NCBI RefSeq assembly: GCF_036226665.1
Contig: NZ_CP109007.1
Location: forward strand, 2,086,501-2,150,500
DNA length: 64,000 nt
Source of the DNA: Streptomyces sp. NBC_00691
GTDB lineage: Bacteria > Actinomycetota > Actinomycetes > Streptomycetales > Streptomycetaceae
Direction: 5' to 3'
Both the position numbers and the translations under genes were made by a program. Under the pieces are notes generated by a model that did no database searches, was not told where the DNA came from, and saw nothing but the letters and a program-made list of their open reading frames with translations. Shown piece by piece: positions 18,235 to 28,828 of the stretch (position 1 is its first letter; each line of letters begins with the position of its first letter).

Positions 18235-19449
18235 CTAATTGATCAGGGGGGCGAGTGACGTGACGGCGAGCGCGAACAGCGCGGCCGCGAGCAGCGCCGG
18301 GGTGAGCGGCCCCCAGCCGGCCGCCGCCGCACCGCCCAGCACAGCACCGAGCGGGGCGCCCGCGACGGCGAGGGTGCGGAAGGCCGCCGCGATCCGGCCG
18401 AGCATCCCCTCGGGGGCGCGCTCCTGCATGAGGGTCGTCTGCTGGACGTTCCACACGGTCCCCATGAAGCCGAAGACCGCCATGGCCCCGACCGCCACCG
18501 CGAGGACGGACACCGTCCCCAGCAGGACCAGACAGCCGGTCTGGACGATCCCGGCGAGGAAGACCGCGCGGACCCGTCCGGTCCGCTCGGCGATCCGCCG
18601 GGCCAGGAAGCCGCCGGCGACCCCGCCCACCGCGAAGGCGGTGAGGGTGGCCGCGTATCCCGCGTTCCCGGCGTGGAGACCGTCGGCGACCAGGACGACG
18701 AGCGTGGCGATGAGGGCGCCCATGCCGATGTTGCAGAGGGTGGTGGCGGTGCAGAGCCATCGCAGGGACCGGTCCGCGCGCAGTACGGCGAGCCCCTCGG
18801 CCATCTCGGCCCAGAGGGTGGATCCGGCGGGGCGGGGCGGCCGCGGGGGTGCCCCGGTCCGCAGGGAGGCGATGAGGAGCGCCGCCAGGACGTAGGTGGC
18901 GGCGTCCGCGGCGTACGGCACGGCGGGCCCTGCGATGAGCAGGGCGGGCACGAGGGGGGCGGCGAGGAGCCCGCCCGCGAGCTGCTGACCGGTCATCAGA
19001 CGGGCGTTGGCCCCGGCCAGGGTCTCGGCGGGCACGAGGGAGGGAAGCAGCGCGGTGGCGGCGTTGTCGAAGAGGGTCTGCAGGGTGGTGAGCGCGAGGG
19101 CGAGGACCAGGAGGAGGGCGATGCCGGCGTGTCCGAGGGCGACGGCGACGGCGAACCCGGCCATGAGCACGCCGCGTACGAGGTCGACGGCCCACATGGC
19201 CCGCCGCTGGTCGACCCGGTCGGCGACGGCTCCGCCGAGCAGTCCGAAGAGCAGCCAGGGCAGATAGCCGCAGGCGGTGACGGAGGCGATGAGGAGGGGG
19301 TCGTCGGTGAGGGTGGCGGCGAGCAGCGGCATCGCGGCGGTGCGCAGGGAGTCGCCGAAGCGGGAGACGACCGCGGCCGTCCACAGCCTCCCGAAGCCGC
19401 CCCGCCAGGCGGGCACGGCCCTGCCGCCCACTGTCGCCGTCATCGTCAT
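18235..19449 (-). CDS. MFS transporter (drug exporter type)
   Basis: A 404-residue membrane protein with about twelve spans. It has the loop 2-3 motif [14 protein letters not shown] of major facilitator exporters and [14 protein letters not shown] in the second half, which is common in DHA-type permeases such as those annotated enterobactin or multidrug exporters. The start is the ATG at 19449; a second ATG two codons later is also possible. The TAG stop is 48 bases before the start of pgi on the same strand. Substrate unknown. Confidence 0.85.
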   Translation of the reverse strand: MTMTATVGGRAVPAWRGGFGRLWTAAVVSRFGDSLRTAAMPLLAATLTDDPLLIASVTACGYLPWLLFGLLGGAVADRVDQRRAMWAVDLVRGVLMAGFAVAVALGHAGIALLLVLALALTTLQTLFDNAATALLPSLVPAETLAGANARLMTGQQLAGGLLAAPLVPALLIAGPAVPYAADAATYVLAALLIASLRTGAPPRPPRPAGSTLWAEMAEGLAVLRADRSLRWLCTATTLCNIGMGALIATLVVLVADGLHAGNAGYAATLTAFAVGGVAGGFLARRIAERTGRVRAVFLAGIVQTGCLVLLGTVSVLAVAVGAMAVFGFMGTVWNVQQTTLMQERAPEGMLGRIAAAFRTLAVAGAPLGAVLGGAAAAGWGPLTPALLAAALFALAVTSLAPLIN

Positions 19450-19569
19450 GGTGCGCGCCCTCGTCCGTTCCCGGACCCGAAGATCCCTTCCCGGCCGACG
19501 CTAGCGGGCACCACTGACAACGGGCCTTCCCGCGTGCGGAGATGGCGGGACGGGGACCCCGGGGACGCC

Positions 19570-19614
19570 GAACGGGCCTTGTCCGCGAACCGAATTCGCG
19601 GGCAGGGCCCGTTC
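19570..19614 (-). terminator. Two-tier hairpin downstream of rbpA
   Basis: GAACGGGCC (19570-19578) pairs with GGCCCGTTC (19606-19614). Inside, CCGCGAA (19583-19589) pairs with TTCGCGG (19595-19601). It lies 20 bases past the rbpA stop. Confidence 0.8.
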
Positions 19615-19634
19615 GTCACATCGTCACACCGCGC

Positions 19635-19970
19635 TCAGATCTCACCGCGCAGCTTGGCCAGCGCCTCGGCGAGGATCGCCTCGCCGTCCGCGTCGCTGCG
19701 CCGCTCACGCACATAGGCGAGGTGGGTCTTGTACGGCTCCGTGCGCGGCGGGTCCGGCGGGTTGTCCCGGTCCTGACCGGCCGGGAAGCCGCACCGTGGG
19801 CAGTCCCAGGTCTCGGGGATCGCCGCGTCGCTGGCGAAGCTCGGCTGCGTCTCGTGCCCGTTCGAGCACCAGAAGGAGATGCGGGCGCGCGGCGCCGATT
19901 CGCCTCGCTCGGCCTCGCCCATCGGCCCCGCCCCGACCCGGCTTCCCCGGATCGCGTTGCCACTTGCCAC
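19635..19970 (-). CDS. rbpA: RNA polymerase-binding protein RbpA
   Basis: RbpA binds the principal sigma factor and RNA polymerase and stabilises the open complex; it is restricted to actinobacteria. The 111 residues include the core motif FWCSNGHE...WDCPRCGFPAG with Cys35, His39, Cys57 and Cys60, the zinc-binding set. The C-terminal sigma-interaction helix YVRERRSDADGEAILAEAL follows. The GTG start has GGGAG eight bases upstream. In S. coelicolor the gene is under SigR control. Here I see only a plausible vegetative -10, TAGACT, about 40 bases upstream. Confidence 0.97.
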   Translation of the reverse strand: MASGNAIRGSRVGAGPMGEAERGESAPRARISFWCSNGHETQPSFASDAAIPETWDCPRCGFPAGQDRDNPPDPPRTEPYKTHLAYVRERRSDADGEAILAEALAKLRGEI

Positions 19971-20009
19971 GGTCGTAACTCCCTGCGTGATGGTGCTCGA
20001 AGATGCCCC

Positions 20010-20015
20010 AGTCTA
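20010..20015 (-). promoter_or_regulatory. Candidate -10 for rbpA
   Basis: TAGACT on the minus strand, with TGGACG sixteen bases upstream, gives a leader of about 35 bases that contains the GGGAG ribosome site. A SigR-type -35 is not convincing here. Confidence 0.4.
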
Positions 20016-20047
20016 CGTAAGGCCCAACGCGCGTCCAGTGTTCGGAG

Positions 20048-20284
20048 TTACCCGTCCAACTTCATCAGCAGACCAAGTACCACAATGCAGGCGAACCAGA
20101 GCAGACCGACCACGACGGTGATGCGGTCCAGGTTGCGCTCGGCGACCGAGGAGCCGCCGACGGAGGACTGCATTCCGCCTCCGAACATGTCGGAGAGGCC
20201 GCCACCCTTGCCCTTGTGCATCAGCACGAGCAGCATCAGCAGCCCGCTGAAGACGATGAGGGCGATCGAGAACCCCATAACCAC
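20048..20284 (-). CDS. secG: Preprotein translocase subunit SecG
   Basis: Small membrane subunit of the Sec channel. It has 78 residues with two hydrophobic spans (IALIVFSGLLMLLVLM and ITVVVGLLWFACIVVLGLLM) joined by the loop GKGGGLSDMFGGG, the SecG hallmark. The start is uncertain: GTG at 20284 has GAGGAAG about twelve bases upstream, and the ATG two codons later (20278) is also possible. It follows tpiA but has its own -10 (TATAAG), separated from tpiA by a hairpin. Confidence 0.95.
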   Translation of the reverse strand: MVMGFSIALIVFSGLLMLLVLMHKGKGGGLSDMFGGGMQSSVGGSSVAERNLDRITVVVGLLWFACIVVLGLLMKLDG

Positions 20285-20305
20285 GGCTGGACCAACTTCC
20301 TCGGA

Positions 20306-20311
20306 CTTATA
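20306..20311 (-). promoter_or_regulatory. -10 of a secG promoter
   Basis: TATAAG on the minus strand lies about 20 bases before the secG start and just past the tpiA hairpin. This suggests secG is transcribed independently. Confidence 0.5.
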
Positions 20312-20315
20312 CGGA

Positions 20316-20343
20316 CGGGGGCCGGGCACCTGCCCGACCCCCG
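20316..20343 (-). terminator. Hairpin after tpiA
   Basis: CGGGGG-C-CGGGC and GCCCG-A-CCCCCG pair around the loop ACCT with one mismatch. It lies in the tpiA-secG gap, about 35 bases after the tpiA stop. Confidence 0.6.
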
Positions 20344-20375
20344 CAAGGGTACGACGTAACTCCGCTACCGCATAC

Positions 20376-21155
20376 TCACTGGTCGCGGAAGCGGACGATC
20401 TTGACGAACTCGTCGGCGTCCAGAGCCGCGCCGCCCACCAGGGCACCGTCGACGTCCGGCTGCGCCATGATCGCGCCGACGTTGCCCGACTTGACCGAGC
20501 CGCCGTACTGGATGCGGACCTTGTCGGCCAGCTCCTGCGAGTACAGCTCCGCGAGGCGGCCGCGGATCGCTCCGCAGACCTCCTGGGCGTCGTCGGGGGT
20601 GGCGACCTCGCCGGTGCCGATGGCCCACACCGGCTCGTACGCGATCACGATCGTCTCGGCCTGCTCGGCCGGGACGTCCTTCAGACCGCCGTCGAGCTGG
20701 GCGAGGGTGTAGGCGACCTGGTCGCCGGCCTTGCGGATGTCCAGGCCCTCGCCGACGCAGAGGATCGGGGTCACGCCGTGCTTGAAGGCGGCCTTCACCT
20801 TGGCGTTGCAGACCTCGTCGTTCTCGGCGTGGTACTGCCGGCGCTCGGAGTGGCCGACGGCGACGTAGGCGCACTTCAGCTTGGACAGCATCAGGCCCGA
20901 GATCTCGCCGGTGTAGGCACCGGAGTCGTACGCCGAGATGTCCTGGGCGCCGTACTTGATCTTGAGCTTGTCGCCGTCGACCAGGGTCTGTACGGACCGC
21001 AGGTCGGTGAAGGGGACCAGGACCGCGACCTCACAGGCGTCGTAGTCCTTGTCCGTCAGGGCGAAGGCCAGCTTCTGGACGTGGGCGATGGCCTCGAGGT
21101 GATTGAGGTTCATCTTCCAGTTGCCCGCCATCAGCGGGGTGCGGGTGCTGCTCAT
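20376..21155 (-). CDS. tpiA: Triosephosphate isomerase
   Basis: Interconverts dihydroxyacetone phosphate and glyceraldehyde-3-phosphate. It has 259 residues. Active-site elements are MAGNWKMN (Lys), VGHSERR (His) and [16 protein letters not shown] (Glu). The phosphate-gripping YGGSVKSGN and GALVGGAAL are present. The ATG at 21153-21155 has GGAGG about twelve bases upstream, inside the end of pgk. The gap from pgk is seven bases, so pgk and tpiA form one unit, with gap just upstream. Confidence 0.97.
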   Translation of the reverse strand: MSSTRTPLMAGNWKMNLNHLEAIAHVQKLAFALTDKDYDACEVAVLVPFTDLRSVQTLVDGDKLKIKYGAQDISAYDSGAYTGEISGLMLSKLKCAYVAVGHSERRQYHAENDEVCNAKVKAAFKHGVTPILCVGEGLDIRKAGDQVAYTLAQLDGGLKDVPAEQAETIVIAYEPVWAIGTGEVATPDDAQEVCGAIRGRLAELYSQELADKVRIQYGGSVKSGNVGAIMAQPDVDGALVGGAALDADEFVKIVRFRDQ

Positions 21156-21162
21156 GAAAGGG

Positions 21163-22374
21163 TCAGTCCTCCAGTGCGGCGAGGCCGGGAAGCGTCTTGC
21201 CCTCGAGGTACTCGAGGGAGGCGCCGCCGCCGGTCGAAATGTGGCCGAATGCCTTCTCGTCGAAGCCCAGGATGCGGACGGCGGCGGCGGAGTCGCCACC
21301 ACCGACGACCGTGAAGGCCGGGGATTCGACGAGCGCCTGGGCGACGGCCTTGGTGCCCTCGGCGTAGTCGGGGTGCTCGAAGACGCCCATCGGACCGTTC
21401 CAGAAGACGGTGCCGGCGTCGGCGAGCTTCGAGGCGTAGAGCTTACGGGTCTCCGGGCCGATGTCCAGGCCCTCCTCGTCCGCCGGGATGGCGTCCGCGG
21501 CGACCGTGGTCGGGTGGGCCGGAGCCTTGGTCTTCAGGTCCGGGAATTCGGGCGAGACCAGGACGTCGACGGGGAGGACGAACTCCACGCCGCGCTTCTC
21601 GGCGCGCTCCAGGTACTCCAGGACCGCCGGGATCTGGTCCTCCTGGAGCAGCGAGATGCCGACCTCGTGGCCCTGGACCTTGAGGAAGGTGTACGCCATG
21701 CCGCCACCGATGAGGATGCGGTCGGCCTTCTCCAGGAGGTGGTCGATCACGCCGAGCTTGTCGGAGACCTTGGCGCCGCCGAGCGCGACCACGTACGGCC
21801 GCCGCACGTCCTCCGTGAGCTTCTTCAGGACGCCGACCTCGGTGGCGATGAGGTAGCCCGCGGCGTGCGGCAGGCGCGCCGGGAGGTCGAAGACCGAGGC
21901 GTGCTTGCGGTGCACGGCACCGAAGCCGTCGCCGACGTAGACGTCGGCGAGGGTGGCGAGCCGGTCCGCGAACGCGCCGCGCTCGGCGTCGTCCTTGGAG
22001 GTCTCGCCGGCGTTGAACCGGAGGTTCTCGATCACGGCGACCCCGCCGTCGGAGAGGCCCGCGACGGTGGCGGTGGCGGAGTCGCCGACCGTGTCCGTCG
22101 CGAAGGCCACCTCGGCGCCGAGGAGCTCGCCGAGCCGCGCGGCGGCCGGGGCGAGCGAGAACGCCGGGTCCGGGGCGCCCTTCGGGCGGCCCAGGTGCGA
22201 GGCGACCACGACACGGGCACCCGCGTCGGCGAGCGCCTTGACCGTGGGCACGACGGCGCGGATGCGGCCGTCGTCGGTGATGGTGGTGCCGTCGAGCGGC
22301 ACGTTGAGGTCGGCGCGGACGAACACCCGCTTGCCGGAGACGCCTTCGGCGAGAAGCTCGTCGATCGTCTTCAT
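21163..22374 (-). CDS. pgk: Phosphoglycerate kinase
   Basis: Makes ATP from 1,3-bisphosphoglycerate. The 403-residue protein shows [13 protein letters not shown] near the N-terminus, [39 protein letters not shown] and [10 protein letters not shown], all at family positions. AAGGAG lies ten bases before the ATG. A strong hairpin separates it from the upstream gap gene, so some control between gap and pgk is likely. Confidence 0.98.
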   Translation of the reverse strand: MKTIDELLAEGVSGKRVFVRADLNVPLDGTTITDDGRIRAVVPTVKALADAGARVVVASHLGRPKGAPDPAFSLAPAAARLGELLGAEVAFATDTVGDSATATVAGLSDGGVAVIENLRFNAGETSKDDAERGAFADRLATLADVYVGDGFGAVHRKHASVFDLPARLPHAAGYLIATEVGVLKKLTEDVRRPYVVALGGAKVSDKLGVIDHLLEKADRILIGGGMAYTFLKVQGHEVGISLLQEDQIPAVLEYLERAEKRGVEFVLPVDVLVSPEFPDLKTKAPAHPTTVAADAIPADEEGLDIGPETRKLYASKLADAGTVFWNGPMGVFEHPDYAEGTKAVAQALVESPAFTVVGGGDSAAAVRILGFDEKAFGHISTGGGASLEYLEGKTLPGLAALED

Positions 22375-22412
22375 CTGTCACAGACTCCTTGGTACGCGGT
22401 GGAGCACACAAA

Positions 22413-22452
22413 CAGGGCTCGCACAGCGCGGCGTTGCGCTGCCCGAGCCCTG
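22413..22452 (-). terminator. Hairpin between gap and pgk
   Basis: CAGGGCTCG (22413-22421) pairs with CGAGCCCTG (22444-22452). CAGCGC (22424-22429) pairs with GCGCTG (22436-22441) inside it. It follows the gap stop by 26 bases and could terminate or attenuate transcription into pgk. Confidence 0.75.
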
Positions 22453-22478
22453 CTCACATCGAAAGCCTGCCCTGAAGT

Positions 22479-23504
<1,026 letters not shown>

Positions 23505-23571
23505 TTAGCTACGCCGGTGTGCTCGACGCCGGCGAGATTTTTGTTTTCTGGGATGTCCCCGACCGCTTACG

Positions 23572-23577
23572 ACCCTA
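23572..23577 (-). promoter_or_regulatory. Candidate -10 for the gap operon
   Basis: TAGGGT on the minus strand lies about 80 bases before the gap start. The -35 region is not clear. Confidence 0.4.
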
Positions 23578-23647
23578 CCCCCACAGGACCCCCTCAGTGA
23601 CATCCTGCGCATCCGTACGAGCCCGGAAAGTGAGGGAGAACGGCCGA

Positions 23648-23677
23648 CGGCCCGTACCTACCAACGGGTACGGGCCG
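23648..23677 (-). terminator. 11-bp hairpin after the M14 carboxypeptidase gene
   Basis: CGGCCCGTACC (23648-23658) pairs with GGTACGGGCCG (23667-23677), with an eight-base loop, 30 bases beyond the stop. Confidence 0.75.
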
Positions 23678-23707
23678 CCGTGGGACCTTTGTCCCCACTA
23701 CTCTCCG

Positions 23708-26659
23708 TCAGCGGCGCAGCACCCCGAGGGCGCGGCCGACGAGACGGGCCCGCTCGCTCGCGCCGGGCACCTGTTCCAGGCCGTAGCCGAGGAGGACGGT
23801 GTCCCGTGTGGTGACCGCGGCCTGCGACTGGAAGAGCGCCGCGGAGCGCACCCAGTCCCCGCCGTTGCCGGGGCTGCCGGCCGGCGCGCCCGGAACGGTC
23901 CACGCGCCGAGGGAGGTCTCGAAGCCCTCCGCCTCGGTGGTGGTCCCGGTGACGAGGCGGGTGTCGTCGACGAAGGCGCCCATCTCTCCCGTACCGGGGT
24001 CCGAGATGTAGGAGATCGAGAGCTCGACCTTCTTGCCGGCCCAGGCGCTCAGGTCGACGGAGGCCTGCCGCCAGCCGTTGGAGGGGCCGGTGAAGGCGTT
24101 CCAGGAGCCGGTGGTGCCGGTGGTGGCGCAGCCCTCCTCGCCGACGGTGAGGTAGTGGGCGAGGAAGGGGTGGCCGCGCACGTAGTAGCCCTCGCCGCAG
24201 TCGGCGGGGGCCTCGGTGGAGGTGCCGCCGTTGCGGTCGGGCAGGGTCGTCCAGTCGTCCTGGCCGACGGTGTGGGCCTCGACGACGAGGTTGTCGTATC
24301 CGGGCTCGGTGTCGTAGCTGACCTGGAAGTCCAGGCGCGGAGCCGCCGCGGCGGGGACGCCGGTGAGGTCGGCGGTCCTGCTGAGCCGGGCCCAGGTGTC
24401 GTCGGCGTGCTTGACGGCCGCGAAGGTCGCGCCCTCGGCGGGTTCGAAGGGCATCCGGATGCCCGGGTAGGAGCCGGCGGAGGCGCTGCTCGCGAACTGC
24501 GGGAACTCCTTCGGCTTGAGGGTGTCCGAGGTGACGGTGTAGGCGCCCGCGTTGTCCAGCGGGTTGTCGGCGGACGCGCCGAGACCGACGCCGATGCCCT
24601 TGAAGGCTCCGCTGCCGGCGAAGGCGGGCGGGTTCTTGAGGCCGGCCCGGTGGTAGGCGCCCAGGTAGTACTGGGCGAAGTCGTTGGTCTCGGCCAGACC
24701 GACCTGGGTGAGACCACCGGACTTCTCACCGGTGTTGATCAGTTTGCCGCCCTCGTTGAGGAAGGCGCGGACGGCGAGCTGGGTGGTCCCCGAGGGCCGC
24801 TCGGCGCCGGTGTACCAGACGACGGTGCGGAAGTGGGAGAGCACGCCGAGCGCGTCCGGGGTGCCCTGGGTGGCGACGTCCCAGACGGCGGCCTTCCGGC
24901 CGTTGTCGGCGAGCGCCTTCACGTACGCCGCGGTGTGCCGGGCGGCGGTGGTGCCGCCCTCGTCGGCGAGGACGAGCACGTCGCCGCGGGGCCGCTCGGC
25001 GACCTCGTAGGTGAAGGGGGCGGAGGCGGTGGCCCGGCCCTCGCGGGTGCGGGCGGTGAACCAGACCTCGACGGAGTCGCCGGGCCGGGCGTCCTCGACC
25101 TCGGCGCGGTACTCGTCGAAGTAGAGGTTGTCCTCGCCGCCGTAGGTCTCGCCGCCCTTCCAGGCGTCGAGCTCCTCGCTGTGGGTGCGGCCGCCGTTGA
25201 TCCGGTACTTCAGGGTCTTGCCGCGCAGCGACTTGCGCGCGGTGACCGCGACCTCCTGCTCCTCGCCGCGGGCGTAGGAGGTGGTGAAGGCCTTCGGCGT
25301 GAAGTCGGGGGCGTCGATGCCGACCGGGGAGACGGGCCGGTCCGGGTGGGCGGCGGTCTCGGCGACGGCGAGCGCGAAGGGGATGTTCTTGGCGAACTCG
25401 GCCTGGATCAGCTTCTCGTCGTCGGGGAAGGTGAAGACGGAGGCGCAGTCGGCCGGGTTCCAGGCGTCGGCGGGGTCGACCCGGGAGGCGGTGGCACAGG
25501 TCGACATCTCGGGGGTGAACATCTGCATGCCGTTGACGTTGGCGGCGTGTCCGTCCGCCTCGCCGTTGGTGATGTACAGCTCCGAGGAGACCTGCGGCCG
25601 GTAGCCGGGCACGGCCGAGTTCTGCGGAGTGCCGGCGAGGGCCTTGAGGGCCACGTCGTCGGGGGTGTCGGTGGCCACCTGCCAGCCCACGCCGTACAGC
25701 AGGAGCTGGGCGGCGGAGTGGTAGTTGATGCCGTACGTGAAGCCGATGCGCTTCTGGAAGGCGTCGAGGGCCTTGGTCTCGGGCTCCGACATGGGGCCCT
25801 TGCCGCGGAAGGTCTCGTCGGCCGGGTCCGGCGAGGAACCCTCGTTGTCGTAGCCCCACTTGTAGGCGAAGTTCCGGTTCAGGTCGACGCCGTCGCCGGA
25901 GGTGATCCGGCCGTCGCCGTCGTTGTCGCGGAGGTTCTTGCGCCACTGCCGGTTCGCGGGGTCGGCGTGGGTGTAGTCGTAGCCGTCCGGGTTGGCGGAG
26001 AGCACGAACCACAGCTCGGTGGAGTCGACGATCCGGGTGATCCGCGCGTCCTTGCCGTACCCGTCGAGATAGTGGTGCATCAGCCGGCGGGTCATCTCCG
26101 GGGTGATCCACTCGCGCGCGTGCTGGTTGGACATGTACAGCATGGCGGGCTTGGAGCCGTCCTTGACCCGCGGGGCGCCCTTGCTGACCTTGAGGGCGAG
26201 GATGTCCTGGCCCTTGAGGGTCTTGCCGATGGAGACGACCTTGGTGATCCCGGGGTTCGCCCGGGCGGTGTCCATGATCTCCTGCTTGAGGCCGTTCGGA
26301 CCTCCGTACGGCCGGAAGACGCCGTCCCCGGCGGCGGCCACCCGCTTCTCGGCGGAGCCCGTCAGGCTGTGCTCGGCGAGCTCGACGCCCTGGCCGCGCA
26401 GCTGCCCGGCCTGCCGGCCGGTGAGGAAGAGCTCGACCGTCGCGGAGCCCTTCGCGGGTACCCGCTCGGTGAGTTCATGGGCGTCGGCGCCGGCCTCCAG
26501 GAGCAGCGGTACCTGCTCCTGGGTGACCTCGGCACGCCATACGGAGAGGCCGTCACCGCCGTCCCGGTCGTTCGGCTGCGCTCCGGCGACGGGTGCCGCC
26601 GCCACGCCCGCGATCAGCAATGAAGCCGCGGCGAGGATCGATCTCGCTCTACGTCTCAT
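23708..26659 (-). CDS. Secreted zinc carboxypeptidase (peptidase family M14), 983 aa
   Basis: An exported metallopeptidase. The N-terminus MRRRARSILAAASLLIAGVA is a signal peptide ending near AGA-QP. The M14 domain carries zinc ligands His179 and Glu182 (SNQHAREW) and His313 (NYHSAAQ), the substrate-binding NPDGYDY and DLNRNFAY, and Glu383 in FTPEMSTC as general base. The ~580 residues after the catalytic domain are beta-rich, with a ThuA/GATase-like stretch (VLVLADEGGTTA...) and a C-terminal jelly-roll-like module. Much larger than a 400-residue M14 enzyme, as is common in Streptomyces. AAGGGGGG precedes the ATG at 26659. It likely degrades peptides outside the cell. Confidence 0.92.
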   Translation of the reverse strand: MRRRARSILAAASLLIAGVAAAPVAGAQPNDRDGGDGLSVWRAEVTQEQVPLLLEAGADAHELTERVPAKGSATVELFLTGRQAGQLRGQGVELAEHSLTGSAEKRVAAAGDGVFRPYGGPNGLKQEIMDTARANPGITKVVSIGKTLKGQDILALKVSKGAPRVKDGSKPAMLYMSNQHAREWITPEMTRRLMHHYLDGYGKDARITRIVDSTELWFVLSANPDGYDYTHADPANRQWRKNLRDNDGDGRITSGDGVDLNRNFAYKWGYDNEGSSPDPADETFRGKGPMSEPETKALDAFQKRIGFTYGINYHSAAQLLLYGVGWQVATDTPDDVALKALAGTPQNSAVPGYRPQVSSELYITNGEADGHAANVNGMQMFTPEMSTCATASRVDPADAWNPADCASVFTFPDDEKLIQAEFAKNIPFALAVAETAAHPDRPVSPVGIDAPDFTPKAFTTSYARGEEQEVAVTARKSLRGKTLKYRINGGRTHSEELDAWKGGETYGGEDNLYFDEYRAEVEDARPGDSVEVWFTARTREGRATASAPFTYEVAERPRGDVLVLADEGGTTAARHTAAYVKALADNGRKAAVWDVATQGTPDALGVLSHFRTVVWYTGAERPSGTTQLAVRAFLNEGGKLINTGEKSGGLTQVGLAETNDFAQYYLGAYHRAGLKNPPAFAGSGAFKGIGVGLGASADNPLDNAGAYTVTSDTLKPKEFPQFASSASAGSYPGIRMPFEPAEGATFAAVKHADDTWARLSRTADLTGVPAAAAPRLDFQVSYDTEPGYDNLVVEAHTVGQDDWTTLPDRNGGTSTEAPADCGEGYYVRGHPFLAHYLTVGEEGCATTGTTGSWNAFTGPSNGWRQASVDLSAWAGKKVELSISYISDPGTGEMGAFVDDTRLVTGTTTEAEGFETSLGAWTVPGAPAGSPGNGGDWVRSAALFQSQAAVTTRDTVLLGYGLEQVPGASERARLVGRALGVLRR

Positions 26660-26750
26660 GAGCCCCCCTTGCTGTTGTCTGTCACGAAGGTGAACAGACG
26701 CCAGGCTCATGGGCACCCATGGACCTGTCAAGGGTGCCTCGCGGGCGGAC

Positions 26751-26787
26751 GAAAAAGCTGCCGGTGCCTCAGAAAGGCACCGGCAGC
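26751..26787 (-). terminator. Intrinsic terminator of the uvrC-rapZ-yvcK-whiA operon
   Basis: GCTGCCGGTGCCT (26757-26769) pairs perfectly with AGGCACCGGCAGC (26775-26787). Read on the minus strand, the stem is followed by TTTTTC, an unusually good rho-independent terminator for this GC content. Confidence 0.92.
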
Positions 26788-26822
26788 CCGGAGTTCGGAA
26801 TTCCGTACGAAGGGGGAAGCGG

Positions 26823-27812
26823 TCAGCCGACGAGGCTGTCGTCCAGCTCCTCCGTCAGGTTGGACTCGGTCCCGGGAATGCCCAGGTCCTGCGCCCGCTT
26901 GTCGGCCATCGCCAGCAGCCGGCGGATCCGGCCCGCCACCGCGTCCTTCGTCAGCGGCGGGTCGGCGAGCGCGCCCAGCTCCTCCAGGGAGGCCTGCTTG
27001 TGCTCCATGCGGAGCCGGCCGGCCGCCGCGAGGTGCTCGGGCACCTCCTCACCGAGGATCTCCAGGGCGCGCTGCACCCGAGCACCGGCGGCGACCGCCG
27101 CTCGGGCCGAGCGGCGCAGGTTCGCGTCGTCGAAGTTGGCCAGGCGGTTGGCGGTGGCGCGGACCTCGCGCCGCATCCGCCGCTCCTCCCAGGCGAGCAC
27201 CGACTCGTGCGCGCCGAGCCGGGTCAGCAGGGCGCCGATCGCGTCGCCGTCGCGGACGACGACCCGGTCCACGCCCCGTACCTCACGGGCCTTCGCCGCG
27301 ATGGAGAGCCGGCGCGCCGCGCCGACCAGGGCGAGCGCCGCCTCCGGACCCGGGCAGGTCACCTCCAGGGAGGAGGACCGGCCGGGCTCGGTCAGCGAAC
27401 CGTGCGCGAGGAACGCGCCCCGCCAGGCCGCCTCCGCGTCGCAGGTCGCACCGGAGACCACCTGCGGGGGGAGGCCCCGGATGGGGCGGCCCCGGCCGTC
27501 CACGAGGCCCGTCTGCCGGGCCAGCTGGTCGCCGCCGGCCACCACCCGCACCACGAAGCGCGAGCCGCGCCGCAGGCCGCCGGGGGCCATCACGATCAGC
27601 TCCGAGCTGTGCCCGAAGATCTCCAGGATGTCCCGCTTGAGCCGCCGCGCCGCCATCGCGGTGTCCAGCTCCGCCTCGATCACGATGCGGCCGCTCACCA
27701 GGTGCAGCCCGCCCGCGAACCGCAGGATCGACGAGACCTCTGCCTTCCTGCAGCAGGTCCGGGTGACGGGAAGCCGGGAGATCTCGTCCTTCACCGCTGC
27801 CGTCATCGCCAT
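26823..27812 (-). CDS. whiA: Sporulation regulator WhiA
   Basis: WhiA acts with WhiB to control genes for aerial growth and sporulation septation. The 329 residues comprise a homing-endonuclease-like (LAGLIDADG-related) N-terminal part (residues ~20-210, with [20 protein letters not shown] and [12 protein letters not shown]) and a C-terminal helix-turn-helix ([22 protein letters not shown]). ATG has GGAAGG eight bases upstream. The gene starts inside the last ten bases of yvcK, so it is coupled to it. Confidence 0.98.
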
Positions 27813-28828
27813 GGGCCGATCCTTCCATGCATCCGAAAAATACGGTCGTACGCGGCGGCCAACAGCTCCGGGTCATGCTTCGCGGAGCCGTCGGGCCCGG
27901 CCACCGGCGCCAGCTCGACCGCGGCACCGAGCCGCTTGGCGGCATCGGCGAGGGACTCGCGGTCGGGCACGGCGGCCTCGTCGGCCAGCACCACGTCCAG
28001 GGCGAGTTTAGGGGCGTGTCGTCCCAAAACCTCCAAATGACGCTGCGGGGAGAAGCCCTCGGTTTCTCCGGGCTGCGGCGCGAGGTTCAGCGAGAGCACC
28101 TTCCGGGCCTTCGTCTCGGCCAGCGCGTCGAGCAGCTCGGGCACGAGCAGGTGCGGGATCACCGAGGAGAACCAGGACCCGGGACCGAGGACCACCCAGT
28201 CCGCGTCCAGGACCGCCTCGACCGCCTCGGGCACCGCCGGCGGGTCGTTCGGCACGAGGTGCACGGACTGCACGTCGCCCGGCGTGAGCGCCACCGTCGC
28301 CTGACCGCACACGGTGTCCACATCCTCCGGGCGCTCCGGGTCATGGCCCTTGACCAGGGCCTGGAGCTCCAGGGGGACGGCGGACATGGGCAGCACCCGG
28401 CCCTGGGCGCCGAGCAGCCGGCCCACCAGGTCGAGGGCCTGCACGGGGTCGCCGAGCTGCTCCCAGAGGGCGACGATCAGCAGGTTGCCGACGGCGTGGC
28501 CGTTGATCTCGCCCTTGGACTGGAAGCGGTGCTGGATGACCCGGGCCCAGGTCTGGCCCCAGTCGTCGTCGCCGCAGAGCGCGGCGAGCGCCTTGCGGAG
28601 GTCGCCCGGGGGCAGCACGCCCAGCTCCTCGCGGAGCCGGCCGCTGGAACCCCCGTCGTCGGCGACGGTGACGACGGCGGTGAGGTCGCCGGTGATCCGG
28701 CGGAGGGCGGCGAGGGAGGCGGACAGGCCCATCCCGCCGCCCAGCGCGACCACCTTCGGCTGGGCGCCGCGCCTGCGGAGCGTACGCCGCACCGAGAGGG
28801 TGGAGGCACGGCGGCGGTACGGCTTCAC
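27803..28828 (-). CDS. yvcK: YvcK/CofD-like protein
   Basis: A 341-residue protein of the YvcK family, related to CofD, that binds UDP-sugars. In firmicutes and mycobacteria it is needed for normal cell-wall growth on gluconeogenic carbon. Seen are [19 protein letters not shown], the family motif [16 protein letters not shown] and [19 protein letters not shown]. The GTG start overlaps the rapZ stop (GTGA at 28825-28828). Its own stop lies ten bases into whiA. The tight overlap argues for fixed ratios with RapZ and WhiA. Confidence 0.95.

Noticed and set aside
16526-19384. 952-residue fusion of pgi with an upstream segment
   Set aside because: The part beyond 18187 is antisense to or out of frame with the MFS gene and is not similar to any domain; pgi starts at 18187 or 18178.
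19971-20047. SigR promoter for rbpA
   Set aside because: GGGTAA about 19 bases before GTT is only a partial match to GGGAAT-N18-GTT; a vegetative -10 fits at least as well.
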